From Prionace glauca (Eukaryota > Chordata > Chondrichthyes > Carcharhiniformes > Carcharhinidae), in NCBI GenBank assembly GCA_037974335.1, contig CM075761.1:10965790-11029789 (forward strand): 64,000 nt of DNA. Reading direction: 5' to 3'. The notes under the pieces were generated by a model. That model saw only the letters and a list, made by a program, of their open reading frames with translations. It had not been told where the DNA came from and ran no database searches. Of this stretch, positions 10,946 through 23,187 are shown one piece after another. The position numbers and the translations under genes were made by a program. Positions within the stretch are counted from its first letter, which is position 1. Every line of letters begins with the position of its first letter.

Positions 10946-13385
10946 GATTTGCAGCAAAGTTATTAAATGATGGTCCAGATTGATATATAAGTGACAAATA
11001 AATAAATAATTTAATTTAATTTTGTGGAATTGAGACTGGTATGGAGCTCACTGTATTAGTCCTGGATTGAGATGTTGCTAGTTCTGCGTTTCATTGTCCA
11101 TGATACGAATTGTTTAATTGTTTATATAATTAGAACACGAAAGGATACTGCCCCCTGGCTGTGATTCAGGAAATTTCTGGTAATACAATGTTAATTTCAC
11201 GGATTGTAATTAGTTTTCAGCTTAAGCCCCAGAGCCAGAAGAGAGTGCACATCATTGGGAAGAGTAAGCGAATCTTAGCACAATGGAAGGGGGAGTCACA
11301 ATGCACAGAGAGATAATAACAAGGAAACTGAGTAAGTGAATGGGTTGTTCCTCGGTATCAAGTTGGAGTAACGTTCCAGAGGACAGGAAATGAATTGTTG
11401 CTAACATCAAGCATTGCAAAAATCCAAACAATTATAACGGATGGCAGAGTTAAAAGGTTATTGGCGGAGTGTGTAGTTTTCTTTATTTCTGATCACTTTT
11501 GTGCCTAATTTGATTTGGAAACAATGGGTCAAGTAATCACCATTTTTCCCGGTGAGGAATGAAGGACATGAGGTTCTCAGTGTAACAGTGATAGATGACA
11601 GAATTACTGGCCTGGAAACATGCAACAATCAGAGTTTGGAGATTCAATTTGTCTATAACTTAGAACATGAGAGCATAAGAACTAGAATTACCAGGAACAT
11701 AATATGGAGCTCCGATTGTTTTATAGAATTGTTTAGTAATAAGCAGTAGATAATAAATCCAATCGCCTAACATTTTCCAGTCATGATTGCAGGAAAGACC
11801 CAATAATGACACCTAAACAAATACCCTTGCCCATTGTGCTAACGTGCCGCCCTGATCACTTATATTCAGATCTGTATTTTGTTTATTTATGAAACCCTGA
11901 ACATGCATTTCACCATAATTCTCTGGATGACAAAGCATTATCCTAAATGAGTGAGGAGTTTTATATTGGAGTAATAATACAACACAGTTCGCATCCCCGG
12001 AGACTCACATTATTTTCAGTTATTTCCTGATTCAGTTAAAACCTTCCACCATTTCAGACAGCAAAATAAATAACAAAGAAATATTTGCAAGATGCTAATG
12101 GAAGCTGAAAGACTCACAATGTTGTAGAATGGTACAAGGACCACAATTATTGCCAAATTCTCTGGTGCGCATGGGCGTGGAACCAAATTACTTATTGTTA
12201 CGGAAGGTGCTCGCTGTTCAGACGTCTCTTGAGGGATACGATGCAGCTACTCTGGCTAATTTTGTTGTTGCTTAAAGATCATCCTTAATCCGGAAATGAA
12301 ATAATTGCTCCTTCTACGAAAATAAAACCGTGAGGCCAGCGAATGAAACCTAGCCTGAGCTTGCTGGAGGCATTAAGTTTTATAGATAAATGTAGTTATA
12401 ATGGAACAAGAGCACCGTTGGTCCATTACTCCCAGTCAGAGGACGATGAGTAAACTCAATTATTCTAATCCTCATGCTGTATTCATGCAGCCATTATTTT
12501 TCATCTGCATCATTTTGCATTTAAAGATAAAGATTTTCTCCTCTCGCACTTCTGGTTCACTATTTTTAATAGAAGTTGTTCGTAAAACGCCCCCACCTTT
12601 CCCCTCACGCATGTATATCTTGTCAGAAAATTCAAAGATTTATCTCCTAGTATTTATTTCATCCAATAATGGGAGTAAGTGTTTATTGGTGTTTGGGGAC
12701 GTAAGCCACTATGGAATCTCTGCTCAATTGTCTTTGTTCCGGGAGACAAACCACAACAGGAAAGGGATTGGTGTAAATTTCGAGGAAAGGGTGTTTGCAG
12801 CTATTCGGCTAACAGTGATTCAGCGTTCGGAGCGACTGATCCTCGACAGTGAAAGTTACATAGAGTTCATAGAGATTTGCATCAGAGAGAGAAACATATT
12901 GTTTCCACTGGCCATCAAACAAGTAACTTTTCTTTCTACCATTTCTCCCCAGTTGGCCTCTAGTGCTGTAGATTATGCTGTTCCAAGTGTGCATTGGAGT
13001 ACTTCCTTAATTTTGTGAGATTTCCCACCTCCGTGACCTTTCAAGCAATGAGTTCCATATCGTTGACACACCCTGGATCAAAAACATTTTTTGTCAAATA
13101 ACAAAAGAGTTCAATATAACTCTCAGGGCAAGTGGGATCAACTGAAATGGGCGCAATGCCGAGTGAGGCTTTTTTAGTTGAACAATCAGTCAAGATCGCA
13201 ATGAATGGCGCAACATGTTGGAACATGTTGATAGATTTGTTTCTATATTCCCATGCTTTTATATTTTTGAAATCGCAACGATGTGAGAAAGAAGAGTGTG
13301 TCGATAACCAAATACTTAGAACTCAGTTATGACCAAAGATTGACGAGTAAATGTCTTCTTTCGCTATTGAAGTCAGAAACTTTTA
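10946..13385. other. Mostly unassigned stretch
   Basis: No convincing gene. Short repeat scraps only: 11660-11695 looks like an old GAACATAAG-type LINE tail, and 11832-11856 (GCTAACGTGCCGCCC) resembles the inverted head of a SINE. 12900-13110 on the minus strand weakly resembles a LINE C-terminus. The 205-codon open frame at 12401-13018 has no recognisable domain and is not supported. Confidence 0.35.
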
Positions 13386-14273
13386 TAGAACATAGAACAT
13401 TACAGCGCAGAACAGGCCCTTCGGCCCACGATGTTGCGCCGACCAATTAAGAAAAAAGCAATGACCCTCTAACCTAAACCAATCCCTTTCCATCCATAAA
13501 CCTATCCACGGATCTCTTAAACGCCCCCAAACTAGGCGCGTCTACAATTGCAGCAGGCAGGGCATTCCAATCCCTCACCACCGTCTGGGTAAAGAACCTA
13601 CCCCTGACATCCGTCCTATAACTACCACCCCTTAATTTAAAGCAATTCCCCCTCGTGCTAGCTTTCTCCATCCGAGGAAAGCGGCGATCACTGTCCACCC
13701 TATCTAAACCTCTAATCATCTTGTATGTTTCAATAAGATCCCCTCTTAGCCGCCTTCTTTCCAACAAAAACAATCTCCAATCCCTCTGTCTCTCCTCATA
13801 GGACCTTCCCTCCATACCAGGCAACATCCTGGTAAACCTCCTCTGCACCCACTGCAATGCCTCCACATTCTTCCTATAATGTGGGGACCAGAACTGTACA
13901 CAATGCTCCAAGTGCGGCCGCACCAGAGTTTTGTACAGTTGCAACATGACGTTGCGGCTCCTAAATTCAATCCCCCTACCAATAAACGCCAAGACACCGT
14001 ATGCCTTCCTAACAACCTTATCGACTTGATTTCCAACTTTTAGGGATCTATGCACATATACACCTCGATCCCTCTGTTCGTCAACACTATTCAGAGTCCT
14101 ACCGTTAGCCCTATACTCTACACATCTGTTATTCCTGCCAAAGTGAATTACCTCACACTTTTCCGCATTAAAGTCCATCTGCCACCTCTCGGCCCAGCTC
14201 CTCAACTTGTCGAAGTCTCTCTGGAAACTATGATACCCCTTTTCACTATCTCCCACTCCTCCGACTTTGGTCA
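13386..14273 (-). mobile_element. LINE-A (subfamily A2), 5'-truncated, frame open
   Basis: One open frame of 266 codons (14274-13474) runs from DTKV-like MTKVGG through WQMDFNAEKCEVIHFGRNN, QRDRGVYVHRSLK and FTRMLPGMEGRSYEERQRD to VDRFMDGKGLV. The tail on the plus strand is GGCCCACGATGTTGCGCC with two TTCTATG units. It diverges from A1 copies by many substitutions yet has no stop. Confidence 0.93.
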
Positions 14274-15185
14274 ATATTTCTCATAATGTTGGATGTAATT
14301 TGTTTTATGGAGCCTAGTGTAACATTTGTTAGTTAATGCGCCAGAACGCCCAAGGAGGCAAAGTCTGTAGTGATCACATAGTGTTTTGTTTTCTCTGTCT
14401 GACACTGTGACATCCCTTTCATGCCTGCGAGAAAAGTAACACTTGAGATCTTGGATAAATATTGCTCATTTCTTGAGCACATGTGGTAAGATTGAATGGG
14501 TACATAGCAATTTATGTTGCTGTTCTGGATGAGCCCAGGAAGACTGTGGCACGGTTTTATAACGAGGAGTCGGCCCTTTACGCAGGGAAGGTTAGTGTTT
14601 GTTTTTTCCTCCACAATCGCCTTTCAAAAATAGTGCTGCAGGAAGTGGAGGAGCTGGAGAGTGGAACATTTTTAGGGTGGGGCTAGTAAGCTTCTTGCTA
14701 GGGAGAGGAAAAAAAAAATCCGTGGATATAAAGTGTGGAACGCAAAACACAAGGAGGTGAGCCATGATAATATGGCGCAGCTCAATGGCTGACTGGTCCA
14801 GTCCGGCATTTATTTTGCATGTTCGTTTGCTCATTTGCTTTAACACAGGAAACAAGACACCAAACTGCGCACAACAATGCGTAAACAGAGGATTTGTGTA
14901 AATGATCAGATCAATACTGAGAAATCAACCCTCTCTGGAATTGTCAAATAGTGATTCATGGCAACTTGGAACATCCAATGGCATCAACGCTAAAATCTTA
15001 TTGGACACACCAGTACTTTTTAATGAGTGGTTTATTGATGTTTCAATAATTTGGACTTTCAATCTCAGGTAAGCCACAAGATTCTCCTTCCCATACCCCT
15101 GATTGAAATCGTGATATTCGTACATATTATTGCTATGATGCAGTGAGTGACCAGTGATCAGCGACACCGAAGTGGAATTTAATTT
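14274..15185. other. Unassigned stretch
   Basis: I recognise no gene, SINE or LINE here. All frames are short and without domain signal. Confidence 0.3.
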
Positions 15186-16395
15186 TTGAATTGATTTGAT
15201 TGTTTATTCTCACCTGTATTACCAGGCAATGAGGAGTATTCTTTCTTACGCGCTGTACAGATAGAGCATACCGTTCATAGAGTAGGAAACTGGAATTCTC
15301 TGCCCGTTGAAGTGGTGGAGGCTGCCTCGCTAAATATTTTTAAGAAACGGGTTGATGGGTTTTTGATAAGAGAGGGGATTAAGGATTATGGGGAGAGGGC
15401 GGGAAGGTGGAGCTGAGCCACGACAGATCAGCCATGATCTTATTGAATGGCGGGGCAGGCTCGAAGGGCCAGATGGCCTACTCCTGCTCCTATTTCTTAT
15501 GTTCTTATGTTCTTATGAAACGAGAGAGTGCAGAATGCAGTGTAACAATCATAGTTGGGGGTAGAGAAAGATTACGGTACATGCCTTCAAAACTTGTGGC
15601 AGTTTTTGAGTCAGTCGGTACATGACCTCAGACTTTCGTATCTTTTTTTCCGATGGAAGAAGGCGGAAGAGGGAATGTCCGGGGTGCGCAGGACCGTTAA
15701 TTATACCGGCTGCTTTGCTGAGGCAGCGGAAATTGTAGACAGTGTCAAGGGATGGGAGGCTGGTTTGCGTAACGGATTAGGCTATAATCATGACCTTGTT
15801 TAGTTCTTTGCAATCTTGGGCAGAGTAGGATGTGTACCAAGCTGTGATGCAGCCAAGAAGAATGCTGTCTATGGTGTGTCTGCAAAGGTTGGTCAAAGTC
15901 GCAGTTTACATGAGAAATTTCCTTAGCCTTCTGGGAAAGTGGAGTTTTGTTGGGCTTTCTTAACTATAGTGTCGGCATTGGGGGTGGGGGTGGGGTGGGG
16001 GGGAGAAGCAAGAGAGATTGTTGGTTAAAAACCTGAAGCTCCTAACTTTGCCAATTCATCCCCGTTAATGTACACTGGGGCACATTCTCCTCTGCACTTC
16101 CTGAAGTTGATAACAAACTCCTTCCTTTTGTTGATATTGATGGAGAGATTACTGTCGCTGCAGAAGTTTACTAGATTTTCCATCTGAAACCGGGATTCTG
16201 CCTCGTCATTGCCTGAGATCCGATCTGCTACTGTGGTGTCATCAGATAACTGGAAATTGGATTTGAAGGGCAATTTGGCCACATAGTCACAGGCGTATAA
16301 GGAGTGTATTCGGAGACTGAGAACATAGTCTTCTGAGGAGCTGCCGATCCTTCCCGATTGTGGTAATACTGCTGTTGATGGTCCTTTCATACCAT
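15186..16395 (-). mobile_element. L2/Rex-like LINE remnant, interrupted by LINE-C
   Basis: The minus strand reads HSLYACDYVAKLPFKSNF (cf. SLYTYDCVAKFPSNSI of this LINE type), LSDDTTVADRISGNDEAE with the DD pair retained, INKRKEFVINFRKCRGE and APVYINGDE (16330-16040). It then decays through RRLRKFLM and ITAWYTSYSAQDCKEL to the 3' end near 15186. LINE-C sits at 15288-15517. The clade (L2 or Rex1-like) is from memory and not tested. Confidence 0.75.
15288..15517 (+). mobile_element. LINE-C 3' end inserted in an L2-like LINE
   Basis: WNSLPVEVVEAASLNIFKK to the LINE-C end, tail GGGGCAGGCTCGAAGGGCC...CTCCTGCTCC and three TTCTTATG units. It is bordered by GAAAC on both sides (15286-15290 and 15517-15521), a plausible 5-bp target-site duplication. 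The equivalent site in the copy at 49125-49605 is uninterrupted. Confidence 0.92.
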
Positions 16396-16403
16396 GAACA
16401 AGG

Positions 16404-16722
16404 ATTAAAAGAACAAAGAACAACCCAGCACGGGAACAGGCCCTTCGGCCCAACGAGCCCGCGCCGCCGCATCACCCTACACCTATTCTGCCCTGCATGT
16501 CTACGAGTGAAACCCCTAACTTAGCCAGATTCAGGGGAGAATAGTGCCAATTTGGTAAACCAATCAGCCTAAGAGCACATCTTTGGGGTGTGGGAGGAAA
16601 CCGGAGCGCCCGGAGGAAACCCACGCAACCACAGGGAGAATGCACAAACTCCCACAGACACAGGCCCAAATCCATGTATCCGCACTGCCAGCAGTGCTAG
16701 TCACTGAGCTGTTGCGGCGCCC
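16404..16722 (-). mobile_element. SINE with TTCTTTG-class tail
   Basis: Minus strand: head GGCGCCGCAACAGCTCAGTG with a weak box B, V-SINE core GGTTTCCTCCGGGCGC, tail GGGCTCGTTGGGCCGAAGGG and TTGTTCTTTGTTC. The tail differs from the TTCTATG class but keeps the GGGCCGAAGGGCC block. Confidence 0.85.
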
Positions 16723-17249
16723 GTCTACCGGTCCAGGATCAAGCACACACACCGACACGAAGTACTAGACCACTCCCGGAACTTCCAAGAGCAGCCCACG
16801 CACGACCCACCGTGTGCATGCCCCTCGTTTGACAACAAGGTGGACCTCCACCTGCGGAATAAAAAGATTCTTTTAAAAATAACTGTTACGTTGCATAGAA
16901 ATAGAATCAAAATACACTGTTGTGGGCTCCCGGAGGTGACTGGTACTGCCAAAAATTTTAGACAATGCAGGACCCTGTGTTGTCTAATACAATGGACAAT
17001 AGTATTATTGTCCATATTGTATTATAATGCATATCAAATACACACCCCGTCAAATTCTACCGCCAAGCTCAATGGGATTTTATTACTCTGTGAAGTCCGG
17101 AAGCTGAATCCCCTCTGGGCTGACCCCACACCCATGTTGCCTTGTGGCCTAAGACACTCATCCCACAGTTCACGGGAACATTCGCATGGACTCCCGTATG
17201 GGACTGTGGGTCTCACGGGTTGCCTCATGGGACATTGTCTAACGAGACT
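16723..17249. other. Unassigned stretch
   Basis: No gene or repeat recognised. Confidence 0.3.
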
Positions 17250-17457
17250 CACATAAGAACATAAGAACATAAGAAATAGGCGCAGGAGTAGGCCAACTAG
17301 CCCTTCGAGCCTGCCCCGCCATTCAATAAGATCATGGCTGATCTGTTGTGGCTCAGTTCCACATTCCCGCCCTCTCCCCATAACCCTTAATCCCCTCTCT
17401 TATCAAAAACCCATCAACCCGCGTCTTAAAAATATTTAGCGAGGCAGCCTCCACCAC
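17250..17457 (-). mobile_element. LINE-C 3' fragment
   Basis: Last 200 bases of LINE-C in reverse: TTCTTATG units at 17250-17270, then the tail and the reverse of the SLNIFKTRVDGFLIREGIKG coding end. Confidence 0.92.
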
Positions 17458-18291
17458 TCGTGGCCCCATGCCCTGATACCCGTCCATCTCGCCTGTGAAT
17501 AGATCACATACTTATGAAATTTTACTAAATGTTCCACTCGATCTCCCACCCGAGACTTTAATTATGAATCTTCAGTATTTCCAAGGCCAATATATTATCC
17601 CGATAGATGGCTTGATCCTAATGACTAAAGTGAACAATACTCCTCATTAAAAAATGTGTTGAAGAAAGCGGAATTTGAGTTTTACAAATATAATCACTCG
17701 TTTCAATCAATTACTGCATCTCATATTTGTAAATTGCTTCTTGCTAGCTCACAAACGTATTTTGAAAATATTTTAACTGATTCCTGCTCGTTCTGTCATT
17801 GCCTTAATGCCTACTAGTTTAAAAAACTTACCAGCCCGTTCGGGTTTCCCCTTTCAGGCGACATGACAGTGAATGTGTGAGAATCACTCTGACACAGACA
17901 CGGGCAGACACGGAGTGTCCAATAGGACGATAAGCACTTTGCCAGGTGGGATTACTGATGGCCTGTTTTTCAAAGATGTTGTCTGGCAGCTGCTGGAAAA
18001 ATGTTTCGAACAAATCTATGTGCTGCAGTCGGAGAACACTTTTGCTGATACAGATTGCAGCCTCCAACACTAAGCAAACCCATTGCAGCATCTAATCCTT
18101 AAAATGTGTTTACAATTGACGAGTATTTGTTTCTTTCCTTCTGCATTCTAACTGATAGACATTGATCAGACCGCGTCTCAAACTTCTGTCCGGCCATTTT
18201 ATTATTGAATTCAAGTTCGCACACACACACCATACAGCTTTTACTAGACCAACTGGCAGAAGCGAGACAAGGAATGGTGAAATTGCCTGAT
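17458..18291. other. Unassigned stretch
   Basis: Nothing recognised. A 66-codon frame (17873-18073) follows a pyrimidine tract ending TTTCAG, but it has no domain and no partner exon, so I do not call it. Confidence 0.3.
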
Positions 18292-18343
18292 AGAACATAG
18301 AACATAGAACATAGAACATTACAGCGCAGAACAGGCCCTTCGG
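18292..18343 (-). mobile_element. LINE-A tail fragment
   Basis: Only the last 50 bases of LINE-A: four TTCTATG-type units and the reverse of CCGAAGGGCCTGTTCTGCGC. An extremely 5'-truncated insertion, followed by a T-rich run. Confidence 0.85.
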
Positions 18344-18477
18344 TTTTATTTATTTATTTTTTTGCTGTCATGGATGGAGTAATCTTAAAGTCTTTCCTGG
18401 CTTATCAAAACCATTGCTTCCCAATTTGATTCCTAGTTTTTTTGTCCCTTTTTAATCAGTTTAGGCCTTATTTACCA

Positions 18478-19456
18478 TTTATATAGATGATCTGGAGGAG
18501 GAAACCGAGTGTAAGGTGTCGAAGTTTGCTGATGACACCAAGATTGGTGGAACGGCAAATTGGTGGAGAGTCTGCAGAAGGATCTAGATAGGCTGGGCGA
18601 ATGGGCCAGGAAATGGCAAATGGAATTCAATGTTGGCAAGTGCGAGGTGGTCCACTTTGGTAGGAATAATGGTGGGAAGGACTATTACTTACGTGGCGAA
18701 AAACTGCAGCAGGCAACGGTGCAGAGAGACCTCGGGGCCCTTGTGAATGAGTCGCAAAAACCCAGCCTGCAGGTGCAGCAGGTGGTCAGGAAGGCGAATG
18801 GGATGCTGGCCTTCATAGCGAAGGGGATTGAATATAAAAGTAGGGAGGTCTTCCTGCGGCTGTATAGGACATTGGTGAGGCCGCAACTGGAGTACTGTGT
18901 GCAGTTTTGGTCGCCGTACTTACGCAAGGATATTTTGGCCTTGGAGGGAGTGCAGAGGAGGTTTACTCGGCTGATGCCGGAGTTGAGGGGGTTGAGCTAC
19001 GAGGAGAGACTGAATAAAGTAGGGTTGTACTCGTTAGAGTTTAGAAGAATAAGGGGAGATCTCATTGAGACATAGAAGATGATGAATGGGATGGATAGGA
19101 TAGAGGTGGAGAGACTCTTCCCGCTCAGAAAGGACACTAGGACTAGAGAACAAAGCCTCAAGATAAAGGTGGGGGGGGGGGGCGGTTTAGAACGGAGTTG
19201 CGAAGGAACTTCTTCACTCAAAGGGTGATGAATCTCTGGAATTCTCTGCCCGTTGAAGTGGTGGAGGCTGCCTCGCTAAATATTTTTAAGAAACGGGTTG
19301 ATGGGTTTTTGATAAGAGAGGGAATTAAGGGTTATGGGGAGAGGGCGGGAATGTGGAACTGAGACACGACAGATCAGCCATGATCTTATTGAATGGTGGG
19401 GCAGGCTCGAGGGGCTAGATTGCCTACTCCTGCTCCTATTTCTTATGTTCTTATGG
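18478..19456 (+). mobile_element. LINE-C, 5'-truncated
   Basis: The plus strand reads YIDDLEEETECKVSKFADDTKI, then FNVGKCEVVHFGRNNGGKDY, LQVQQVVRKANGMLAFIAKG and FTRLMPELRGLSYEERL in one frame (18560-19075). A stop follows where other copies have IETYKM, and then FFTQRVMNLWNSLPVEVVEA and the tail with TTCTTATG. About 17 bases are missing after TANW, and a G run lies at 19170-19181. Confidence 0.93.
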
Positions 19457-19960
19457 TAATACTTTATGCGATTCCTTTATTAGATTCCAAGTGTCACTTA
19501 CATTCAGTTACAGCCAACTTCACTTTCATCAATACTTTTCATTTAACATTCCAGCTCTGACGACAATTTGGAAGCTATTGTAAACTTCGATTGCCCTGGG
19601 GTTTCATTGCAAATATGTTTTATCTCTTTGTAAAAAAAAAGAGCACATAGATTTAGCCGTCCACACGCGTTAGGCAAGATCGTTAATGTTTTGCATTGAA
19701 TTTCCAGCTCAATGTCAGCATCATTATGTCATGTTAATCATTTGGTGTTATACATTGAATCGTGTAACTCCCATTTTGAGTGCAAATGGTTAATTAAGGC
19801 TTTGTGTTCACTAGACTGTAACTAATGTAACTGATAATTCCTAATTGATTCCCGTGACGTTTGTCTTTGCTATAATTATGGTGCACATCGGAAAGAAAAC
19901 CTATTCGCTCAGTAATTACATTGCTTGGAATGCAATAGATATCTGCTCTTCACTCAGGAA

Positions 19961-20030
19961 ATGGGTCTCCCAGCCATTTATCGGATAGAAGTGATTTACT
20001 ATCCTGTACTTGCGGTAGTTGGAATTCCAG
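19961..20030 (+). CDS. GPR139-like receptor 1, exon 1
   Basis: Encodes 23 residues, MGLPAIYRIEVIYYPVLAVV then GIP, the extracellular N-terminus and first half of TM1 of a GPR139-like class A receptor. It ends in G and a donor GTATTG. Joined to the acceptor at 25174 it gives GIP-VNLFAIVILSR, the family's TM1, in frame (phase 1). An in-frame stop lies 48 bases upstream of the ATG at 19913, so a short N-terminus is likely unless there is a further 5' exon. The intron to exon 2 is 5.1 kb and packed with LINEs. The exon is intact; the gene as a whole may not be (see exon 2). Confidence 0.75.
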
Positions 20031-20320
20031 GTATTGCACACTTTCACCCTCTTAACTCTGAAAATCATTGTTAGACACGTTAGCCCGTTTCATTTTCCAT
20101 ACCGTGGCAACTGAAACCTTTTTTTCCCTATCCATTTCTCGCAATTTACAGTTGTTTGATCAGAAATAACAGTTTTCAATCAAAATTTCTCTTTTCCTAA
20201 GGCGATCTGCTTCCTGTTGAGTGTTTTTTTATTCCATTTCCGATATTGCCTTTGGAGTCGTATTTTTTCTGTGCACAATCTATCACTAAGTCAGACTTCA
20301 ATTAATTAAGGGAACCCACC

Positions 20321-20587
20321 ATAGGTCCCTACAGGGCAGAAAGAGGCTCTTCGGCCCATCGAGTCTGCACCTCTAACCTAAGCATCCAGGGGCAATTTTA
20401 GCACAGCCAATCAACCTAACCCGCACATCTTTGGATTATGGGAGGAAACCGGAGCACCCGGAGGAAACCCACGCAGGCACGAGGAGAATATGCAAACTCC
20501 ACACAGACAGTGACCCAAGCCGGGATTCCAACCCAGGTCCCTGGAGCTGCGAAGCAACAATGCTAACCCACTGTGCTACCGTGCCAC
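20321..20587 (-). mobile_element. V-SINE/HE1-like SINE with an internal deletion
   Basis: The reverse SINE core and head (GTGGCACGGTAGCACAGTGG at the high-coordinate end) are present. About 70 bases between the tail and the core are missing near 20371. Confidence 0.88.
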
Positions 20588-21095
20588 ACTTAGATTTGAT
20601 TTGCTTATTTTTTGTCACATGTATTATTGTATGGTGAGAAGTATTGTTTCTGGCATGGTAGAGAGACAAAATGTAGCGTAAATTCAGATCGAAAGGAAAG
20701 ATCGCAGAACGTCGTGTTATAGTCAAAGCTAGGGTGTAGAGATAGATCAAATTAATGCGAGTTAGGTCCATTCAATATGCTGATGAAAGCAGGAAAGAAG
20801 CTGTTCTTGAGTAGATTGGTAGTTGTGCTCATCATTTTCTATCTTTTTCGTCATAGAAGGAGGTGGAAAGAAGAAGGTGTCCTGAGTTTGGGTGCTTATG
20901 TTGGCTGCTTTTCCGAGGCAACGGGAAGACTAGACAGTTTCAATGGATAGGACGCGGGTTTGAGTGGTGGACTGGGCTTCACTCACATCCCTTTGGAATT
21001 TATTGTGGTCTTGAACAGAGCACGAGCTTTGAAACAACCTGAGCAAATGTTTTCTATGGTGTATTTTTAAAAGTTGGTGAGAATCGTGAGGAACA
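20588..21095 (-). mobile_element. L2/Rex-like LINE remnant, 3' part
   Basis: Same repeat as 15186-16395 and 49125-49605: reverse of the 3' end (TTTGTCACATGTATTATTGT), then TAGGTCCATTCAA...AAGAAGCTGTTCTTGAG, and the reversed coding part near 20900-21080. Highly decayed. Confidence 0.7.
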
Positions 21096-21202
21096 TATCA
21101 GGTTTCAGTGTTGGGACATCTGTTGTTTGCAGCACATATAAATGATGGCGAGGAAAATGTTGGTGGTCTGATTAGTAAGCTTGTGCATAACCTGGAGACT
21201 GG

Positions 21203-21421
21203 TAGAACATAGAACATAGAACATTACAGCGCAGAACAGGCCCTTTGGTCCACGATGTTGCGCCGACCAGTTACAAAAACAATGACCCACTAACCTAAAC
21301 CAATCCCTTTTTGTCCATAAACCTATCCACGGATCTCTTAAACGCCCCCAAACTAGGCGCATTTACAACTGCAGCTGGCAGGGCATTCCAATCCCACACC
21401 ACCCTCTGGGTAAAGAACCTA
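21203..21421 (-). mobile_element. LINE-A 3' fragment
   Basis: TTCTATG units at 21203-21222, the tail and the reverse of the last 60 codons (to the FFTQRVV region); 5'-truncated. Confidence 0.9.
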
Positions 21422-21734
21422 CATTGGCAGCGGTGGGTCAGAGGGTACAACATGCATGGCTAGAATAGATATTTGGACACAGTAATGGCAACTAGAGTTT
21501 AATTCTGACAAGTGTGAGTTGCTGAATTTACAAGGATCAAACTTGGTGTGAATTATACTGTAAATGGCAGAACTCTAAGTGACATTATTATACAGAGGGA
21601 TCTGGGCGTGCAGGTTCACAGATTTCTAAAAGTGGCAACACAAGTGTCCAATTTGATTTAGAAGGCATATGACACTTGCCTTCATTGAGTGCAAGAGTTG
21701 GTAAATCCTATTGCAGATATATAGCATCTTGTTT

Positions 21735-22902
21735 AACATAGGACATAGAACATAGAACATAGAACATTACAGCGCAGAACAGGCCCTTCGGCCCACGATG
21801 TTGCGCCGACCAGTTACAAAACAATGACCCACTAGCCTAAACCAATCCCTTATCATCCATAAACCTATCCACAGATCTCTTAAACGCCCCCAAACTAGGT
21901 GCATTTACAACTGCAGCTGGCAGGGCATTCCAGTCCCTCACCACCCTCTGGGTAAAGAACCTACCCCTGACATCTGTCCTATAACTACCCCCCCTTAATT
22001 TAAAATCGTGCCCCCTCGTGCTAGCTTTCTCCATCCTAGGAAAAAGGCTATCACTATCTACCCTGTCTAAACCTTTAATCATCTTATATGTTTCAATGAG
22101 ATCCCCTCTTAGCCGCCTTCTTTCCAGCGAAATCAACCCCAAATCTCTCAATCTCTCCTCATAGGATCTCCCCTCCATACCAGGCAACATCCTGGTAAAC
22201 CTCCTCTGCACCCTCTCCAAAGCCTCTACATCCTTCCTGTAATGTGGGGACCAGAACTGCACACAAAACTCCAAGTGTGGCCGCACCAGAGATGTGTACA
22301 GTTGCATCATGACGCTGCGAATCCTAAATTCAATCCCCCTACCAATAAACGCCAAGACTCCGTATGCCTTCTTAACAACCTTATCTACTTGATTCCCACC
22401 TTTCAGGGATCTATGTACACACACACCTAGATCCCTCTGCTCCTCCACCCTATTCAAAGTCCTCCCGTTAGCCCTATACTCAACACATCTGTTATTCCTA
22501 CCGAAATGAATTACCTCACACTTCTCCACATTAAACTCCATCCGCCACCTCTCAGCCCAGCTCTGCAACCTTTCTAAGTCATCCTGCAAACTATGACACC
22601 CTTCCTCACAATCTACCACACCTCCGACTTTGGTGTCATCAGCAAACTTACTAATCCACCCAACTATACCCTCATCCAGATCATTAATAAAAATTACAAA
22701 CAGCAGTGGCCCCAAAACAGATCCCTGAGGCACACCACTTGTAACCGAACTCCATGACGAATATTTCCCATCAACCACCACTCTCTGTCTCCTATCTGCT
22801 AGCCAATTCCTGATCCAATTACCTCGATCACCCCCAATCCCATACATCTGCATTTTCTGCAGAAGCCTACCATGGTGAACCTTATCAAACGCCTTGCTAA
22901 AA
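21735..22902 (-). mobile_element. LINE-A, 5'-truncated, RT C-terminal half open
   Basis: From [18 protein letters not shown] (5' truncation at about 22902) to MDDKGLV and the tail with three to four TTCTATG units. A single open frame of 338 codons runs through it without a stop. It is close to the copies at 32309 and 53287. Confidence 0.95.
21837..22853 (-). CDS. LINE-A reverse transcriptase, C-terminal part
   Basis: 338 residues: [22 protein letters not shown] palm motif [20 protein letters not shown], catalytic FADD at about residues 69-72, WRMEFNVEKCEVIHFGRNN, thumb FIGRGIEFRIRSVMMQLYTS and the C-terminal VDRFMDDKGLV. The upstream RT fingers (with the first catalytic Asp, in DFSKAFD) and the endonuclease are missing through 5' truncation, so it cannot be active. 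It is listed because the frame is fully open and its stop matches other copies. Confidence 0.85.
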   Translation of the reverse strand: MQMYGIGGDRGNWIRNWLADRRQRVVVDGKYSSWSSVTSGVPQGSVLGPLLFVIFINDLDEGIVGWISKFADDTKVGGVVDCEEGCHSLQDDLERLQSWAERWRMEFNVEKCEVIHFGRNNRCVEYRANGRTLNRVEEQRDLGVCVHRSLKGGNQVDKVVKKAYGVLAFIGRGIEFRIRSVMMQLYTSLVRPHLEFCVQFWSPHYRKDVEALERVQRRFTRMLPGMEGRSYEERLRDLGLISLERRRLRGDLIETYKMIKGLDRVDSDSLFPRMEKASTRGHDFKLRGGSYRTDVRGRFFTQRVVRDWNALPAAVVNAPSLGAFKRSVDRFMDDKGLV

Positions 22903-23187
22903 TAGGCTGTGATTGGATTATTGTGTGCAGTTCAGGTTGCCACACCTCGAGAAGGACGTGGGAGCATGGAGGGATTGCAAAGGCGTTTCAATAGGATGTA
23001 GCCTCATATCGAGAGTGTTGAATGTGAGAAGGGATTGAATAAACTAGGATTGATTTCACTGGAAAGATGGAGGCTGAGAGGGAAACCTGATAGAGGTCTA
23101 CAAAATTATGAGAGGCATAGACAGGATGGGTGTAAGTTTCAATTACAAGAGGGCACCAGTTCATAGTGTGTGAGGGGGTGGGGAGTT

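Noticed and set aside
12401-13018. 205-codon open frame as a host gene
   Set aside because: No domain, no splice context, composition like non-coding DNA, and part of it may be a decayed LINE on the other strand.
17873-18073. Short exon after a TTTCAG acceptor-like site
   Set aside because: No partner exon or recognised domain; such sites are frequent by chance.
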